A model generated the notes under the pieces. That model was not told the DNA's origin, ran no database searches, and worked only from the letters and a program-made list of their open reading frames with translations. This document shows positions 25,109 to 33,510 of a DNA stretch of 64,000 bases, one piece after another. This stretch comes from an uncultured Eubacterium sp. Its GTDB lineage: Bacteria; Bacillota; Clostridia; Oscillospirales; Acutalibacteraceae. The DNA lies in NCBI GenBank assembly GCA_905234495.1, contig CAJOHE010000008.1:1-64000 (forward strand), given 5' to 3'. The position numbers and the translations under genes are program-made. Numbering within the stretch: the first letter of the stretch is position 1; every line of letters begins with the position of its first letter.

Positions 25109-26158
25109 ATGGAAAAATATATGAATGACAAATGTCCCGTATGCGAGCGTCAGTTTGAACACGGCGACGATATTGTTGTTTGTCCCGAATGCGGAACCCC
25201 TCACCACAGAGAGTGCTACAGTCAGCTTCACCGCTGCGCAAACGCCGCAAAGCATAAAAGCGGCTTTGTGTTTGAATCCGTGGAGGTTGAGGAAGAGAAA
25301 AAGGAATATTCGTCCCCGCAGGAAGAATACGAGGATATGCTCAGGCGTCAGCAGAAGGCTGCGGAGCAGGACGGCGGGGAAGAGTCGAAGTGCCACATCT
25401 GCGGCAACCCCGTGGAAAAGGGTGCCACAATGTGCATCCACTGCGGCGCGGTTCTCGGAAGCTCACCCCTTTCCGAAAACTATTCCCAGTTCTCGGGCGA
25501 GGCGGCTCGTGATGATGAAATCGACGGCCAGTCGGTTGCCGATATTGCGGACGCCGTCGGCACAAACGCAACGAGATTCATAATGAAATTCAGAAAAAAC
25601 AGAAAGGTTTCGTGGAACTGGTGCGCGTTTCTGTTCGGTCCCTACTATCTGCTTTACAGAAAGATGTACCGCGCGGGCGCAATCACGCTCATCGTAAGCG
25701 TTTCGCTTAATCTCATATGTCAGGGCTTCTTTGCCGAAAAGCTTACGAGGTACGTCAAGCTGATTAATTCAAGTATGTACAGCGACCTTTTCAAGGGCAA
25801 CCCGTTTGAAAATACGGGGCTTCTTACCCAGCTTGCAGGCGACCCCACATACAAGGCGGTAGTGCCTTACTTCTTTATCGTGTTTGCAATCGCGATTGCG
25901 GTCAGACTTTTCTGCGCGCTTTTCGCGGACGTTCTCTACCGTCAATATATACTCAGAACCGTAAAAGAGGTAAACGACAGGCTCGGCAGGGGCGACGTTT
26001 TTGCACCGGCGCCGATGTTTGCAAGTCCTGATAACCTTACGCAAAAGCAGATGAAATCGCTGTTTCTCAACAGAAAGGGCGGCGTGAGCATCTTCGCGCC
26101 CGTCGCCGCATACTTTGCTTACAGCCTGCTGATGCAGCTCATTTCATCGATAATTTAG
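25109..26158 (+). CDS. RING-like zinc finger, zinc ribbon and DUF2628 membrane protein
   Basis: A 349-residue protein in three parts. Residues 8-45 hold a prokaryotic RING-like finger (CPVCERQF, CPECGTPHHRECY, then HRC). Residues 94-112 hold a zinc ribbon (CHICGNPVEKGATMCIHCG). Residues 165-345 form a DUF2628-type membrane domain starting KVSWNWCAFLFGPYYLLYRK, with about four membrane segments. A Glu-rich linker joins the fingers. The RING-like piece resembles the FYVE/RING domains that bacteria fuse to membrane proteins, probably as a protein-binding or sensing unit. Function is unknown. It leads an operon-like run with galU 11 bp downstream. Confidence 0.75.
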   Translation: MEKYMNDKCPVCERQFEHGDDIVVCPECGTPHHRECYSQLHRCANAAKHKSGFVFESVEVEEEKKEYSSPQEEYEDMLRRQQKAAEQDGGEESKCHICGNPVEKGATMCIHCGAVLGSSPLSENYSQFSGEAARDDEIDGQSVADIADAVGTNATRFIMKFRKNRKVSWNWCAFLFGPYYLLYRKMYRAGAITLIVSVSLNLICQGFFAEKLTRYVKLINSSMYSDLFKGNPFENTGLLTQLAGDPTYKAVVPYFFIVFAIAIAVRLFCALFADVLYRQYILRTVKEVNDRLGRGDVFAPAPMFASPDNLTQKQMKSLFLNRKGGVSIFAPVAAYFAYSLLMQLISSII

Positions 26159-26169
26159 GGGGAATAAAA

Positions 26170-27045
26170 TTGAGAGTTAAAAAAGCGATAATCCCTGCCG
26201 CGGGGCTCGGCACGAGAGTGCTTCCCGCATCAAAGGCAGTTCCCAAGGAAATGCTTAATATTGTGGATAAACCCGCAATTCAGTACATCGTCGAAGAGGC
26301 TTTTGCCTCGGGAATCGAGGACGTCCTCATCATCACCAACAGGGGAAAGGGCGCGATTGAAGACCATTTCGACCACGCTTTTGAGCTTGAGGCAAAGCTT
26401 GAGGGCGACGCGGGCAAGGCTGATATCTACGAGGACGTGAAAAAGTGCTCGTCCTTCGGCAACATCTATTTCATCCGTCAGAAGGAAACCAAGGGGCTCG
26501 GCCACGCAGTCCTCTGCGCGAAGAGCTTTGTCGGTAACGAGCCGTTTGCCGTGCTCTACGGCGACGACGTTATCATATCCGATAACCCCGTTACAAAGCA
26601 GCTCTGCGACGCGTATGAGAAATACGGCAAGGGCGCGGTCGGCGTAAAAGAGGTTCCCGACGAAGCGATTACGAAATACTGCTCGCTTGCGGTTGAACCC
26701 CTCGAAGGCAACTGCTTTGCCTGCAACGATATGATTGAAAAACCGAAGCCCGACGAGATAATGTCAAACTATTCGATTCTCGGCAGAGTGGTAATGCCCC
26801 CCGAGATATTTGACATTCTTGAACACACGGGACCGGGCGCGGGCGGAGAGCTCCAACTCACCGACGCTATGAAAACGCTTGCGAAAACCGAGGGCGTAAT
26901 CGCCGTAGACTATGAGGGCACGCGTTATGATATGGGCAATAAATTCGGTATTCTTCAGGCAAATATCGAGGTCGGACTGAACCACCCCGACACAAAGGAT
27001 GAGCTGAAGAACTACCTTAAGAAAATAGTAAAGGATATGGACTGA
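26170..27045 (+). CDS. galU: UTP--glucose-1-phosphate uridylyltransferase
   Basis: A 291-residue nucleotidyltransferase making UDP-glucose for glycans and lipids. The N-terminal signature is IIPAAGLGTRVLPASKAVPK, followed by FIRQKETKGLGHAVLCAK, VLYGDDVI and EKPKPDEIMSNYSILGRVV. The start is TTG at 26170 with GGGGG 8 nt upstream; no ATG fits the family N-terminus. The stop overlaps the next start by one nucleotide. Confidence 0.95.
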   Translation: MRVKKAIIPAAGLGTRVLPASKAVPKEMLNIVDKPAIQYIVEEAFASGIEDVLIITNRGKGAIEDHFDHAFELEAKLEGDAGKADIYEDVKKCSSFGNIYFIRQKETKGLGHAVLCAKSFVGNEPFAVLYGDDVIISDNPVTKQLCDAYEKYGKGAVGVKEVPDEAITKYCSLAVEPLEGNCFACNDMIEKPKPDEIMSNYSILGRVVMPPEIFDILEHTGPGAGGELQLTDAMKTLAKTEGVIAVDYEGTRYDMGNKFGILQANIEVGLNHPDTKDELKNYLKKIVKDMD

Positions 27046-27677
27046 TGATTAAGATTGAACGCACAAGTGTTGTGAACTTTGACAATGCGATGCGAGGCGC
27101 GAGAAACCCGCTCAATTCGTGGGGTAAATATGACTCGTACTTTGACGAGGGCGGCGTTTTTCATTTCGGTGAAAACGACCTCAGCCTTGCAAAGCGCCTC
27201 TGCGCAGCAGGTCACGACCACAGAAAATTCATAAGAATGATTCTTGTTACGGTTGACGTTACAGCGCCGCTTTACTGGTGGAAGGAATACGACACCTATA
27301 AGGTAGCCACGGTTGCAAATTCAACCTCAACCATGCACAAAATTCACTCAAAGCCCTTTGAGCTTGAGGATTTTTCGGTTGACCATATGAACGAAGAGGG
27401 TATTGAAGCAATGAAAAAGGTCATCGATACCCTTGAGGATTTGCGCCTTCGTTATCTTGAAACCAAGGACAAAGAGCTCTGGTACACAATGATTCAGCTT
27501 CTGCCAAGCTCTTACAATCAGCTGAGAACCTGCACTCTCAACTATGAAACCCTTTCAAACATCTACTATGCAAGAAGGAATCATAAGCTTGACGAGTGGC
27601 ACACATATTGCGACTGGATTTGCGAACTGCCCTATTTCAGAGAGCTTCTTATTCAGGAAGAAGAGGGTGAGGATTAA
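27045..27677 (+). CDS. divergent ThyX-like protein of unknown function
   Basis: A 210-residue protein not matching a characterised enzyme. Its order of segments follows flavin-dependent thymidylate synthase ThyX: KFIRMILVTVDVTAPLYWWK, then EYDTYKVATVANSTSTMHKI where ThyX has its RHR-S-SxR dUMP/FAD motif, then LLPSSYNQLRTCTLNYETLS and YYARRNHKLDEWHTYCDWI where ThyX has the LP, NxR and EI segments. The RHRxxS motif itself is replaced, so thymidylate synthesis is doubtful. It sits between galU and a CPBP protease with overlapping ends, probably in one operon. Confidence 0.4.
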   Translation: MIKIERTSVVNFDNAMRGARNPLNSWGKYDSYFDEGGVFHFGENDLSLAKRLCAAGHDHRKFIRMILVTVDVTAPLYWWKEYDTYKVATVANSTSTMHKIHSKPFELEDFSVDHMNEEGIEAMKKVIDTLEDLRLRYLETKDKELWYTMIQLLPSSYNQLRTCTLNYETLSNIYYARRNHKLDEWHTYCDWICELPYFRELLIQEEEGED

Positions 27678-28840
27678 TGCCTGATAATAATCAGTATTAT
27701 TATAACAATTTTAACAGCGCAAATAACGGTTATTACTACAATCCTTTCGGCAACACACAGCAGCCGCAGCAGCCCCCGCAGCCTCAGTATCCCTATCCTC
27801 AGCAGTACCCGTATCCGCAGCAGCAGTATATGGCGCCGCCGCAGTATCTCAGGGAGCTTGCAGAGAAAAAGGCACGCGAGAATAAAGAAAAGCACGACAT
27901 AAGAAAGGTCAGCCTCGGCTTGGGTATATGTATTTTTGCATATCTTTTTGTTCAGGTTGTTCTCGGCGTTGTGCTTTCGGCTCTGGGACTGTCAGACGCA
28001 CTCGACAGTAACCCCGTTTTCTCAAACGGCTTTACGATGATATTCGTATCGTTCCTTGCGGTTCTCGTTCCGTTTGGATTGATGGCGGTATTCTTTTCTG
28101 CAAAAAAGCAGTACAAATATCCCGTAATCCCGAACAGAAGACTTGATTTTTCAAGGCTTGTTGCATGGGTGCTTTTCGGTATGCTCTGCTGCATAGTTGC
28201 ACAGGTTGCCGTAGGCATTATGGTGACGCTTCTTGAAAACGTCGGCATAACGCTCAATTCACCCGAGTACGCCGAGGCAAACTCGCCGTTTGCCCTTTTC
28301 ACCGAATTTGTCGCAACGGCGATTGTCCCCGCAATCTGCGAGGAACTTGCGATGCGCGGCTGCTCGCTTCAGCTTCTCAGAAGGTACGGCACGGGCTTCG
28401 CTATGTTTGCTGTGAGCATCGTTTTCGGTCTGCTTCACGGCAACGCGGTTCAGTTTGTTTTCGCGTTTCTTGTAGGACTCACGCTTGCGTTTGTAACGGT
28501 TAAAACCGAGAGCATCGTTCCGGCAATTCTGATTCACGGACTCAACAACGCTATGTCCTGCGTTCTTTCAATAATAAAGTATTACTCAAATGCGGACGTT
28601 GAGGATACGGCGTCGATATTCATCTATTTCGGATTTGCGGCAATAGGTCTCGTCGGTCTGATATTCCTTTTTAAATGGAAGGAATTCAGAAAGCCCGTTC
28701 CGAAGGAAGAGGGCGTTCTCAGCGGCGGACAGAAGATGGTCGCATTCCTCTTCCCGTGGATGATTCTGCCGTTTCTTATCCTTATTCTGCTTACGTGTTC
28801 AACAATTGATATTGATACAAGTGTATGGAATATTCATTAA
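27677..28840 (+). CDS. CPBP intramembrane metalloprotease with Pro/Gln/Tyr-rich N-terminus
   Basis: A 387-residue membrane protein. Residues 1-60 are low-complexity, rich in Gln, Pro, Tyr and Asn, and probably disordered. About eight membrane segments follow. The protease motifs are EELAMRG (near 217), FGLLHG (near 251) and IHGLNNAMS (near 290), with the Glu pair, His and His/Asn needed by the Rce1-like CPBP family. Bacterial members take part in peptide maturation or immunity. It overlaps tadA by 16 nt. Confidence 0.85.
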   Translation: MPDNNQYYYNNFNSANNGYYYNPFGNTQQPQQPPQPQYPYPQQYPYPQQQYMAPPQYLRELAEKKARENKEKHDIRKVSLGLGICIFAYLFVQVVLGVVLSALGLSDALDSNPVFSNGFTMIFVSFLAVLVPFGLMAVFFSAKKQYKYPVIPNRRLDFSRLVAWVLFGMLCCIVAQVAVGIMVTLLENVGITLNSPEYAEANSPFALFTEFVATAIVPAICEELAMRGCSLQLLRRYGTGFAMFAVSIVFGLLHGNAVQFVFAFLVGLTLAFVTVKTESIVPAILIHGLNNAMSCVLSIIKYYSNADVEDTASIFIYFGFAAIGLVGLIFLFKWKEFRKPVPKEEGVLSGGQKMVAFLFPWMILPFLILILLTCSTIDIDTSVWNIH

Positions 28841-29274
28841 TGGAAAGAGCGCTCGAGCTTGCAAGGCTCAGCGCTCTTGAAGGAGAAGTGCCCGTTGGGG
28901 CGGTAGTTGTAAAGGACGGCGAGATTGTCGGCGAGGGAAGAAATCGCCGCGAGCTCGGCAAAAACGCCCTATATCACGCAGAGCTTGAGGCGATAGATAA
29001 CGCCTGTAAAAAGCTCGGCGGGTGGCGGCTGTGGCAGTGCGATTTGTACGTCACGCTTGAGCCCTGCCCGATGTGCGCGGGCGCGATAATCAACGCCCGT
29101 ATAAGGAGGGTGTATTTCGGCGCGTACGATAAAAAGGCGGGTTCGTTCGGCTCGGTAGCCGATTTTAACGCCCTGCCTTATAACCACAAGCCCGAAATCA
29201 TCCCGGGCGTAAACGAAGCCGAATGCTCGGCAATCCTCAGCGACTTTTTCAAAAACTTAAGAGAGAATAAATAA
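28825..29274 (+). CDS. tadA: tRNA-specific adenosine deaminase
   Basis: A 149-residue zinc deaminase that makes inosine at the wobble position of tRNA-Arg(ACG). The zinc site is H51-A-E53 and C81-P-M-C84; E53 is the proton shuttle. The segment GEVPVGAVVVKDGEIVGEGRN is typical. The start at 28825 overlaps the CPBP gene; a second ATG at 28840 is possible, but the longer N-terminus matches the family. A terminator follows directly. Confidence 0.92.
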   Translation: MEYSLMERALELARLSALEGEVPVGAVVVKDGEIVGEGRNRRELGKNALYHAELEAIDNACKKLGGWRLWQCDLYVTLEPCPMCAGAIINARIRRVYFGAYDKKAGSFGSVADFNALPYNHKPEIIPGVNEAECSAILSDFFKNLRENK

Positions 29275-29277
29275 TGT

Positions 29278-29310
29278 AAAACGGGAGAGCGTTGAAGCTC
29301 TCCCGTTTTT
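29278..29310 (+). terminator. terminator after tadA
   Basis: ACGGGAGAGC (29281-29290) pairs with GCTCTCCCGT (29297-29306) followed by T5. Confidence 0.85.
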
Positions 29311-29426
29311 AGATAAGATAAATAGATAATAGATAGTCGGTTACTCGCTGCGCCTCGGAAAATAAGTGCATAGTTACCTCACATATCATACGCGCAGCGT
29401 ATTTCACAGCGCAAGCTATTTCATAA

Positions 29427-29454
29427 AAAAGGCGTTCCGTTCGGAACGCCTTTT
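29427..29454. terminator. bidirectional terminator between tadA and rpmA
   Basis: AAAAGGCGTTCC (29427-29438) pairs with GGAACGCCTTTT (29443-29454) around GTTC. It lies 10 bp past the rpmA stop. The stretch 29311-29426 shows nothing else. Confidence 0.8.
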
Positions 29455-29463
29455 CAGTATCAT

Positions 29464-29748
29464 TTACTGTTCTACAGGATAAACAGAAACCTTTTTTCTG
29501 TCCTTGCCCATTCTCTCAAATCTTACTGTACCGTCTACGAGAGCGTAGAGTGTGTCATCTCTGCCGATACCAACATTGTTACCGGGATGGATGTGTGTGC
29601 CTCTCTGGCGGTAAAGGATATTGCCTGCAAGTACGAACTGACCGTCAGCTCTCTTTGCGCCGAGTCTCTTGGATTCAGAGTCTCTGCCGTTCTTGGTAGA
29701 ACCCATACCCTTTTTATGAGCGAAAAGCTGTAAATCTAATCTAAGCAT
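29464..29748 (-). CDS. rpmA: 50S ribosomal protein L27
   Basis: A 94-residue ribosomal protein whose N-terminus reaches the peptidyl-transferase centre. It begins [20 protein letters not shown]: the first nine residues are the Firmicutes extension, cut after LQLF by Prp, encoded directly upstream. The rest ([21 protein letters not shown]) is standard L27. It overlaps prp by 8 nt. Confidence 0.97.
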   Translation of the reverse strand: MLRLDLQLFAHKKGMGSTKNGRDSESKRLGAKRADGQFVLAGNILYRQRGTHIHPGNNVGIGRDDTLYALVDGTVRFERMGKDRKKVSVYPVEQ

Positions 29749-30061
29749 TATTACACCTCCGATAAATCACTTTTATGTTTTCGGGATAATCCTTTGCAAG
29801 CTCCGTCATATGAAGCTTAAAGCCGTTAAGGATATCCTGTGCCGGTGTGGCGTCTTCAAGAATCATAAGTTTCAGGTAGCCGTCGTCCGACTGAGCGTCG
29901 CAGTCAAGCCCCAAAACCTCGGTCACGGTGTTTGCAGTCATCAGGCAGGCGCTTGAAACAAAGGCGCAGATTATGCTTTCACCCTCTGCTTCCGCCGCGT
30001 GTCCGGTTGACTCAAAGCCGCAAATGCCGTTTACGCCACTGAAAAATTCAATTCTAATCAT
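29741..30061 (-). CDS. prp: ribosomal-processing cysteine protease Prp
   Basis: A 106-residue cysteine protease that trims the N-terminus of L27. The catalytic pair is H21 ([11 protein letters not shown]) and C32 ([10 protein letters not shown]), in the spacing of S. aureus Prp. It lies between rplU and rpmA, as usual in Firmicutes, overlapping both genes. Confidence 0.93.
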   Translation of the reverse strand: MIRIEFFSGVNGICGFESTGHAAEAEGESIICAFVSSACLMTANTVTEVLGLDCDAQSDDGYLKLMILEDATPAQDILNGFKLHMTELAKDYPENIKVIYRRCNNA

Positions 30062-30369
30062 TACGCATTAATCTTGGTAATCTCAACCTTTGTATATGGC
30101 TGACGGTGACCCATCTTGCGCTTTTCGTCCTTCTTAGGCTTGTAGGTGAAGACTGTAATCTTCTTGCCCTTGCCGTTCTTAAGAACCTTAGCAGTAACTG
30201 CAGCACCGTCGCAGTCCTTACCTGCCTTGAAACCGTCTTCGGTTCCTACTGCAAGTACCTTGTCAAAAGTGACTTCCTCGTCAGCTTCAACGCCGAGCTT
30301 CTCAACGTAGAGAACGTCGCCCTCGGAAACCTTGTACTGCTTACCGCCTGTAACAATAACAGCGTACAT
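30061..30369 (-). CDS. rplU: 50S ribosomal protein L21
   Basis: A 102-residue ribosomal protein: [20 protein letters not shown] at the N-terminus and [19 protein letters not shown] at the C-terminus are family signatures. It binds 23S rRNA and L20. It leads the rplU-prp-rpmA operon and has a structured leader. Confidence 0.97.
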   Translation of the reverse strand: MYAVIVTGGKQYKVSEGDVLYVEKLGVEADEEVTFDKVLAVGTEDGFKAGKDCDGAAVTAKVLKNGKGKKITVFTYKPKKDEKRKMGHRQPYTKVEITKINA

Positions 30370-30554
30370 ATCTTTTCTCCTTATTCAAGTCTCGCTACGA
30401 TAGGCGGACTCCAAACATATTCCGTGATTGAAGTGTTTTGCAGGCAAAACACAAAAAAATCACTGCAAATGTTTCTCGTCTCAAATCAAAATTTCGGCGA
30501 GGCCTGCTTTTTGATTTATAAATAAGAGTCTCTTGAAAGCCCATAATATGCGGC
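30370..30554 (-). promoter_or_regulatory. structured leader of rplU (L21-leader-like)
   Basis: The minus-strand leader holds two strong hairpins. One pairs 30509-30517 with 30483-30491 (AAATCAAAA/TTTTGATTT). The other pairs 30458-30463 with 30424-30429 and, inside it, 30445-30452 with 30433-30440 (GTGTTTTG/CAAAACAC). Firmicutes rplU operons often carry an L21 autoregulatory leader here; the identity with that family is inferred from position and fold, not from an alignment. Confidence 0.5.
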
Positions 30555-30560
30555 TTAATG

Positions 30561-30589
30561 AATATACCACAAAGAAATGTCAAAGTCAA
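30561..30589 (-). promoter_or_regulatory. strong sigma-A promoter of rplU-prp-rpmA
   Basis: On the minus strand TTGACT, 17 bp and TATATT, with the start of transcription expected near 30554. Confidence 0.75.
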
Positions 30590-30686
30590 CAGAATATTTT
30601 TATTTTTTAGGCAAAAAAATTATTATATAAAATACATACAATATATAGTGTGTCTGCAAAAAAACGCTACTATTTTAAAAAATTGC

Positions 30687-30715
30687 TTTACAATTATAAC
30701 CTCTTGTGTTATAAT
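30687..30715 (+). promoter_or_regulatory. sigma-A promoter of rpsO
   Basis: TTTACA (30687-30692), 17 bp and TATAAT (30710-30715). About 105 nt of leader precede the rpsO ATG; 30590-30686 shows only AT-rich sequence. Confidence 0.7.
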
Positions 30716-30826
30716 CCTTGTGCTTAAACGATTTACTCGGTTCGGGGCGGATGCGGCAAAGCCGAATCACCTTTACCCCCTACTGTGTTTGTCGCGGTGG
30801 CAAATATTTTCAAAGAGGTGAAAGAA

Positions 30827-31102
30827 ATGACACAGGCAGAAAAGCAGGCTATCATGGCAGAGTATGCAACTCACGAGGGCGACACAGGTTCACCCGAGGT
30901 TCAGATTGCAGTTCTTACAGCAAGAATCAACGAGCTCACAGAGCATCTCAAGATTCATAAGAAGGACCATCACTCACGCCGCGGTCTTCTTAAGATGGTA
31001 GGTCACAGAAGAAATCTTCTTGTATATCTTTACAACAAGGATATCGAGAGATACCGTGCCCTCGTTAAGAAGCTTGGTATCCGTGATACTCTTGACAGAT
31101 AA
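30827..31102 (+). CDS. rpsO: 30S ribosomal protein S15
   Basis: A 91-residue 16S rRNA-binding protein, early in assembly of the 30S platform. [19 protein letters not shown] and [20 protein letters not shown] are hallmark segments. The ATG at 30827 has AGAGGTG upstream and fits the family start; the longer frame does not. It is followed by its own terminator and then pnp, the standard rpsO-pnp order. Confidence 0.97.
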   Translation: MTQAEKQAIMAEYATHEGDTGSPEVQIAVLTARINELTEHLKIHKKDHHSRRGLLKMVGHRRNLLVYLYNKDIERYRALVKKLGIRDTLDR

Positions 31103-31110
31103 TGTCAGTT

Positions 31111-31146
31111 AGGCAAGCGACAAACTAATGTCGCTTGCCTCGTTTA
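31111..31146 (+). terminator. terminator after rpsO
   Basis: AGGCAAGCGACA (31111-31122) pairs with TGTCGCTTGCCT (31129-31140), followed by CGTTTACTTTTT. Confidence 0.8.
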
Positions 31147-31164
31147 CTTTTTATAATACGGGAA

Positions 31165-31240
31165 GAGGCGTTAAAAATAGTAGTAAATTGAGCGTATTTC
31201 GGCTCAAAAATGCGCTGAATTTATTACTATTACACCTCTT
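31165..31240 (+). promoter_or_regulatory. long hairpin in the pnp leader
   Basis: AATAGTAGTAAATTGAGCG (31176-31194) pairs with 31213-31231, 18 of 19 positions including one G-U, around an 18-nt loop; flanking AGAGG and CCTCT extend it. It has no T-run and ends 50 bp before the pnp ATG. In E. coli a comparable pnp leader stem is cut by RNase III and lets PNPase repress itself; a like role here is inference. Confidence 0.55.
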
Positions 31241-31281
31241 TTCGTTAAAATATTAAAAATAAAGAAATGAGGTAAAAAAGA

Positions 31282-33474
31282 ATGTTTTTCAAAGATTTTA
31301 AAGTCTGGGAAACAGAGCTTGCAGGCAGAAAGCTTACTCTTGAAACGGGTAAGATGGCAGGCCTTGCAAACGCAGCATTTATGGTTCGCTACGGCGAGAC
31401 AAACGTGCTTTGTACGGTAACTGCATCGGCAAAGCCGAGAGAGGGCGTAGACTTTTTCCCGCTCTCAGTAGACTATGAAGAGAAGATGTATTCGGTGGGC
31501 AGAATCCCCGGCTCCTTCCTTCGCAGAGAGGGCAGAGCAAGCGAGAAGGCAATTCTCACTTCAAGATGTATCGACAGACCAATCCGTCCTCTTTTCCCCA
31601 AGGATTTGAGAAACGACTGCTCGGTTGTTGCAACGGTTATGTCCGTTGACCCCGACTGCTCGCCCGAGATTGCCGCAGCAATCGGCGTTTCGGCTGCAAT
31701 CGCAGTTTCCGATATCCCGTGGGCAGGTCCCATCTCATCTGTAAACGTTGGTCTTGTTGACGGCGAAATCGTTATCAACCCGACTCTTGAGCAGAGAGAA
31801 AAGACCGAGCTCAACCTTACAGTCGCTTCAACCGCAGACCTCGTTGCAATGATTGAGGCAGGCGGTAACGAAATTGACGACGACACAATGTTCAACGCCA
31901 TTATGGCAGGTCACGAGGAAAACAAGAAAATCGTTAAGTTCATTCAGGGCATCGTTGATGAAATCGGCAAGCCCAAGTTTGAATACGAGTCCTCCGACCC
32001 CGACCCCGAGATTATGGCTGAGATTGAAGAGTTCTGCATCGAGGACGTAAAGAAGGCTCTCGACACCGACGACAAGAATGTTCGCGACGCCGCTCTTCTT
32101 CCGATTTACGAGGCTGTTCACGAGAAGTTCGACGAGAGATTCGAGGGCTGCGAGGCTAAGCTCGACGAGATTATGTACCTCGTTCAGAAGCACGTTGTAC
32201 GCGCATGGCTCAAGGACGAGCACAAGAGAGTTGACGGCAGAGGCATCGACGATATCCGTCCCCTCAACGCAGAGGTTGACCTCGTTGCAAGAGCACACGG
32301 CTCAGGCCTTTTCACCAGAGGACAGACTCAGGTTCTCTCTGTAACAACTCTCGGCGGAGTTAAGGACGCTCAGCTTCTTGACGGACTTGACGAGCAGACC
32401 GAAAAGAGATATATCCATCACTACAATTTCCCGTCATACTCAGTCGGCGAAACAAAGCCCTCAAGAGGCCCCGGCAGAAGAGAAATCGGCCACGGCGCGC
32501 TTGCTGAAAAGGCTCTCGTACCGGTTCTTCCGACAATCGAGGAATTCCCGTACACAATCCGCGTTGTATCCGAGGTTCTTTCCTCAAACGGTTCAACCTC
32601 ACAGGGTTCAATCTGCGGCTCAACCCTTTCGCTTATGGCTGCCGGCGTTCCGATTAAGGCGCCCGTTGCAGGTATCAGCTGTGGTCTTATCACAGGCGAC
32701 GAAGGCGTTTACGGCGACTTTATGACAATGGTTGACATTCAGGGACTTGAAGATTTCTACGGCGATATGGACTTCAAGGTTGCAGGTACCAAGAAGGGCA
32801 TCACGGCAATTCAGATGGACCTCAAGGTTCACGGTCTTACTCCCGAAATCATCAAGGAAGCTTTCGCAAAGACTCATAAGGCAAGGGACTACATCCTTGA
32901 CGAGATTATGCTTCCCGTTATCAGCGAGCCCAGAGCAGAGCTTTCCAAGTGGGCACCGAAGATGAGAACCTGTGCAATCAATCCCGACAAGATTGGCGAC
33001 GTTATCGGCAAGAGCGGCAAGGTTATCCAGCAGATTCAGGCTGACTACGACGTTAAGATTGAGATTGAGGAAGACGGTAACGTATTCGTTTCCGGTCAGG
33101 ACGTTGAAAAGTGCGACGCTGCTATCGAGGTTGTCAAGCTCATCGCTTCCGACCCTGAGGTTGGCGCTTACTACAACGGCGTTGTAACAAGAATTATGAG
33201 CTTCGGCGCATTCGTTGAGATTGCCCCCGGCAAGGAAGGTCTTGTTCACATCTCACGCCTCGACATCAAGAGAACAGAGAAGGTTGAGGACGTTGTAAAC
33301 CTCGGCGACCCGATTCAGGTTAAGTGCATTGAAATCGACGACCAGGGCAGAATCAATCTTTCAAGAAGGGATTACCTGATTGACATCGAGGGCGCAGTTC
33401 CCGAAAACGACATCAGCGAGGGCGGCGACAAGAAACCCCGCCGCGGCGGTAATCACCACCACAACAAGAGATAA
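31282..33474 (+). CDS. pnp: polyribonucleotide nucleotidyltransferase (PNPase)
   Basis: A 730-residue phosphorolytic 3'-5' exoribonuclease. Two RNase PH domains (residues 10-230 and 315-550) flank a helical domain; FFPLSVDYEEKMYSVGRIPG and GRREIGHGALAEKAL lie in them. A KH domain (INPDKIGDVIGKSGKVIQQI) and an S1 domain (GVVTRIMSFGAFVEIAPGKE) follow, with a short His/Arg-rich tail. All active-site segments are present and length is standard. A leader hairpin lies upstream. Confidence 0.97.
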   Translation: MFFKDFKVWETELAGRKLTLETGKMAGLANAAFMVRYGETNVLCTVTASAKPREGVDFFPLSVDYEEKMYSVGRIPGSFLRREGRASEKAILTSRCIDRPIRPLFPKDLRNDCSVVATVMSVDPDCSPEIAAAIGVSAAIAVSDIPWAGPISSVNVGLVDGEIVINPTLEQREKTELNLTVASTADLVAMIEAGGNEIDDDTMFNAIMAGHEENKKIVKFIQGIVDEIGKPKFEYESSDPDPEIMAEIEEFCIEDVKKALDTDDKNVRDAALLPIYEAVHEKFDERFEGCEAKLDEIMYLVQKHVVRAWLKDEHKRVDGRGIDDIRPLNAEVDLVARAHGSGLFTRGQTQVLSVTTLGGVKDAQLLDGLDEQTEKRYIHHYNFPSYSVGETKPSRGPGRREIGHGALAEKALVPVLPTIEEFPYTIRVVSEVLSSNGSTSQGSICGSTLSLMAAGVPIKAPVAGISCGLITGDEGVYGDFMTMVDIQGLEDFYGDMDFKVAGTKKGITAIQMDLKVHGLTPEIIKEAFAKTHKARDYILDEIMLPVISEPRAELSKWAPKMRTCAINPDKIGDVIGKSGKVIQQIQADYDVKIEIEEDGNVFVSGQDVEKCDAAIEVVKLIASDPEVGAYYNGVVTRIMSFGAFVEIAPGKEGLVHISRLDIKRTEKVEDVVNLGDPIQVKCIEIDDQGRINLSRRDYLIDIEGAVPENDISEGGDKKPRRGGNHHHNKR

Positions 33475-33510
33475 TTCAATTTCACATAAAATCAAAGAGA
33501 GGTAAAAACA

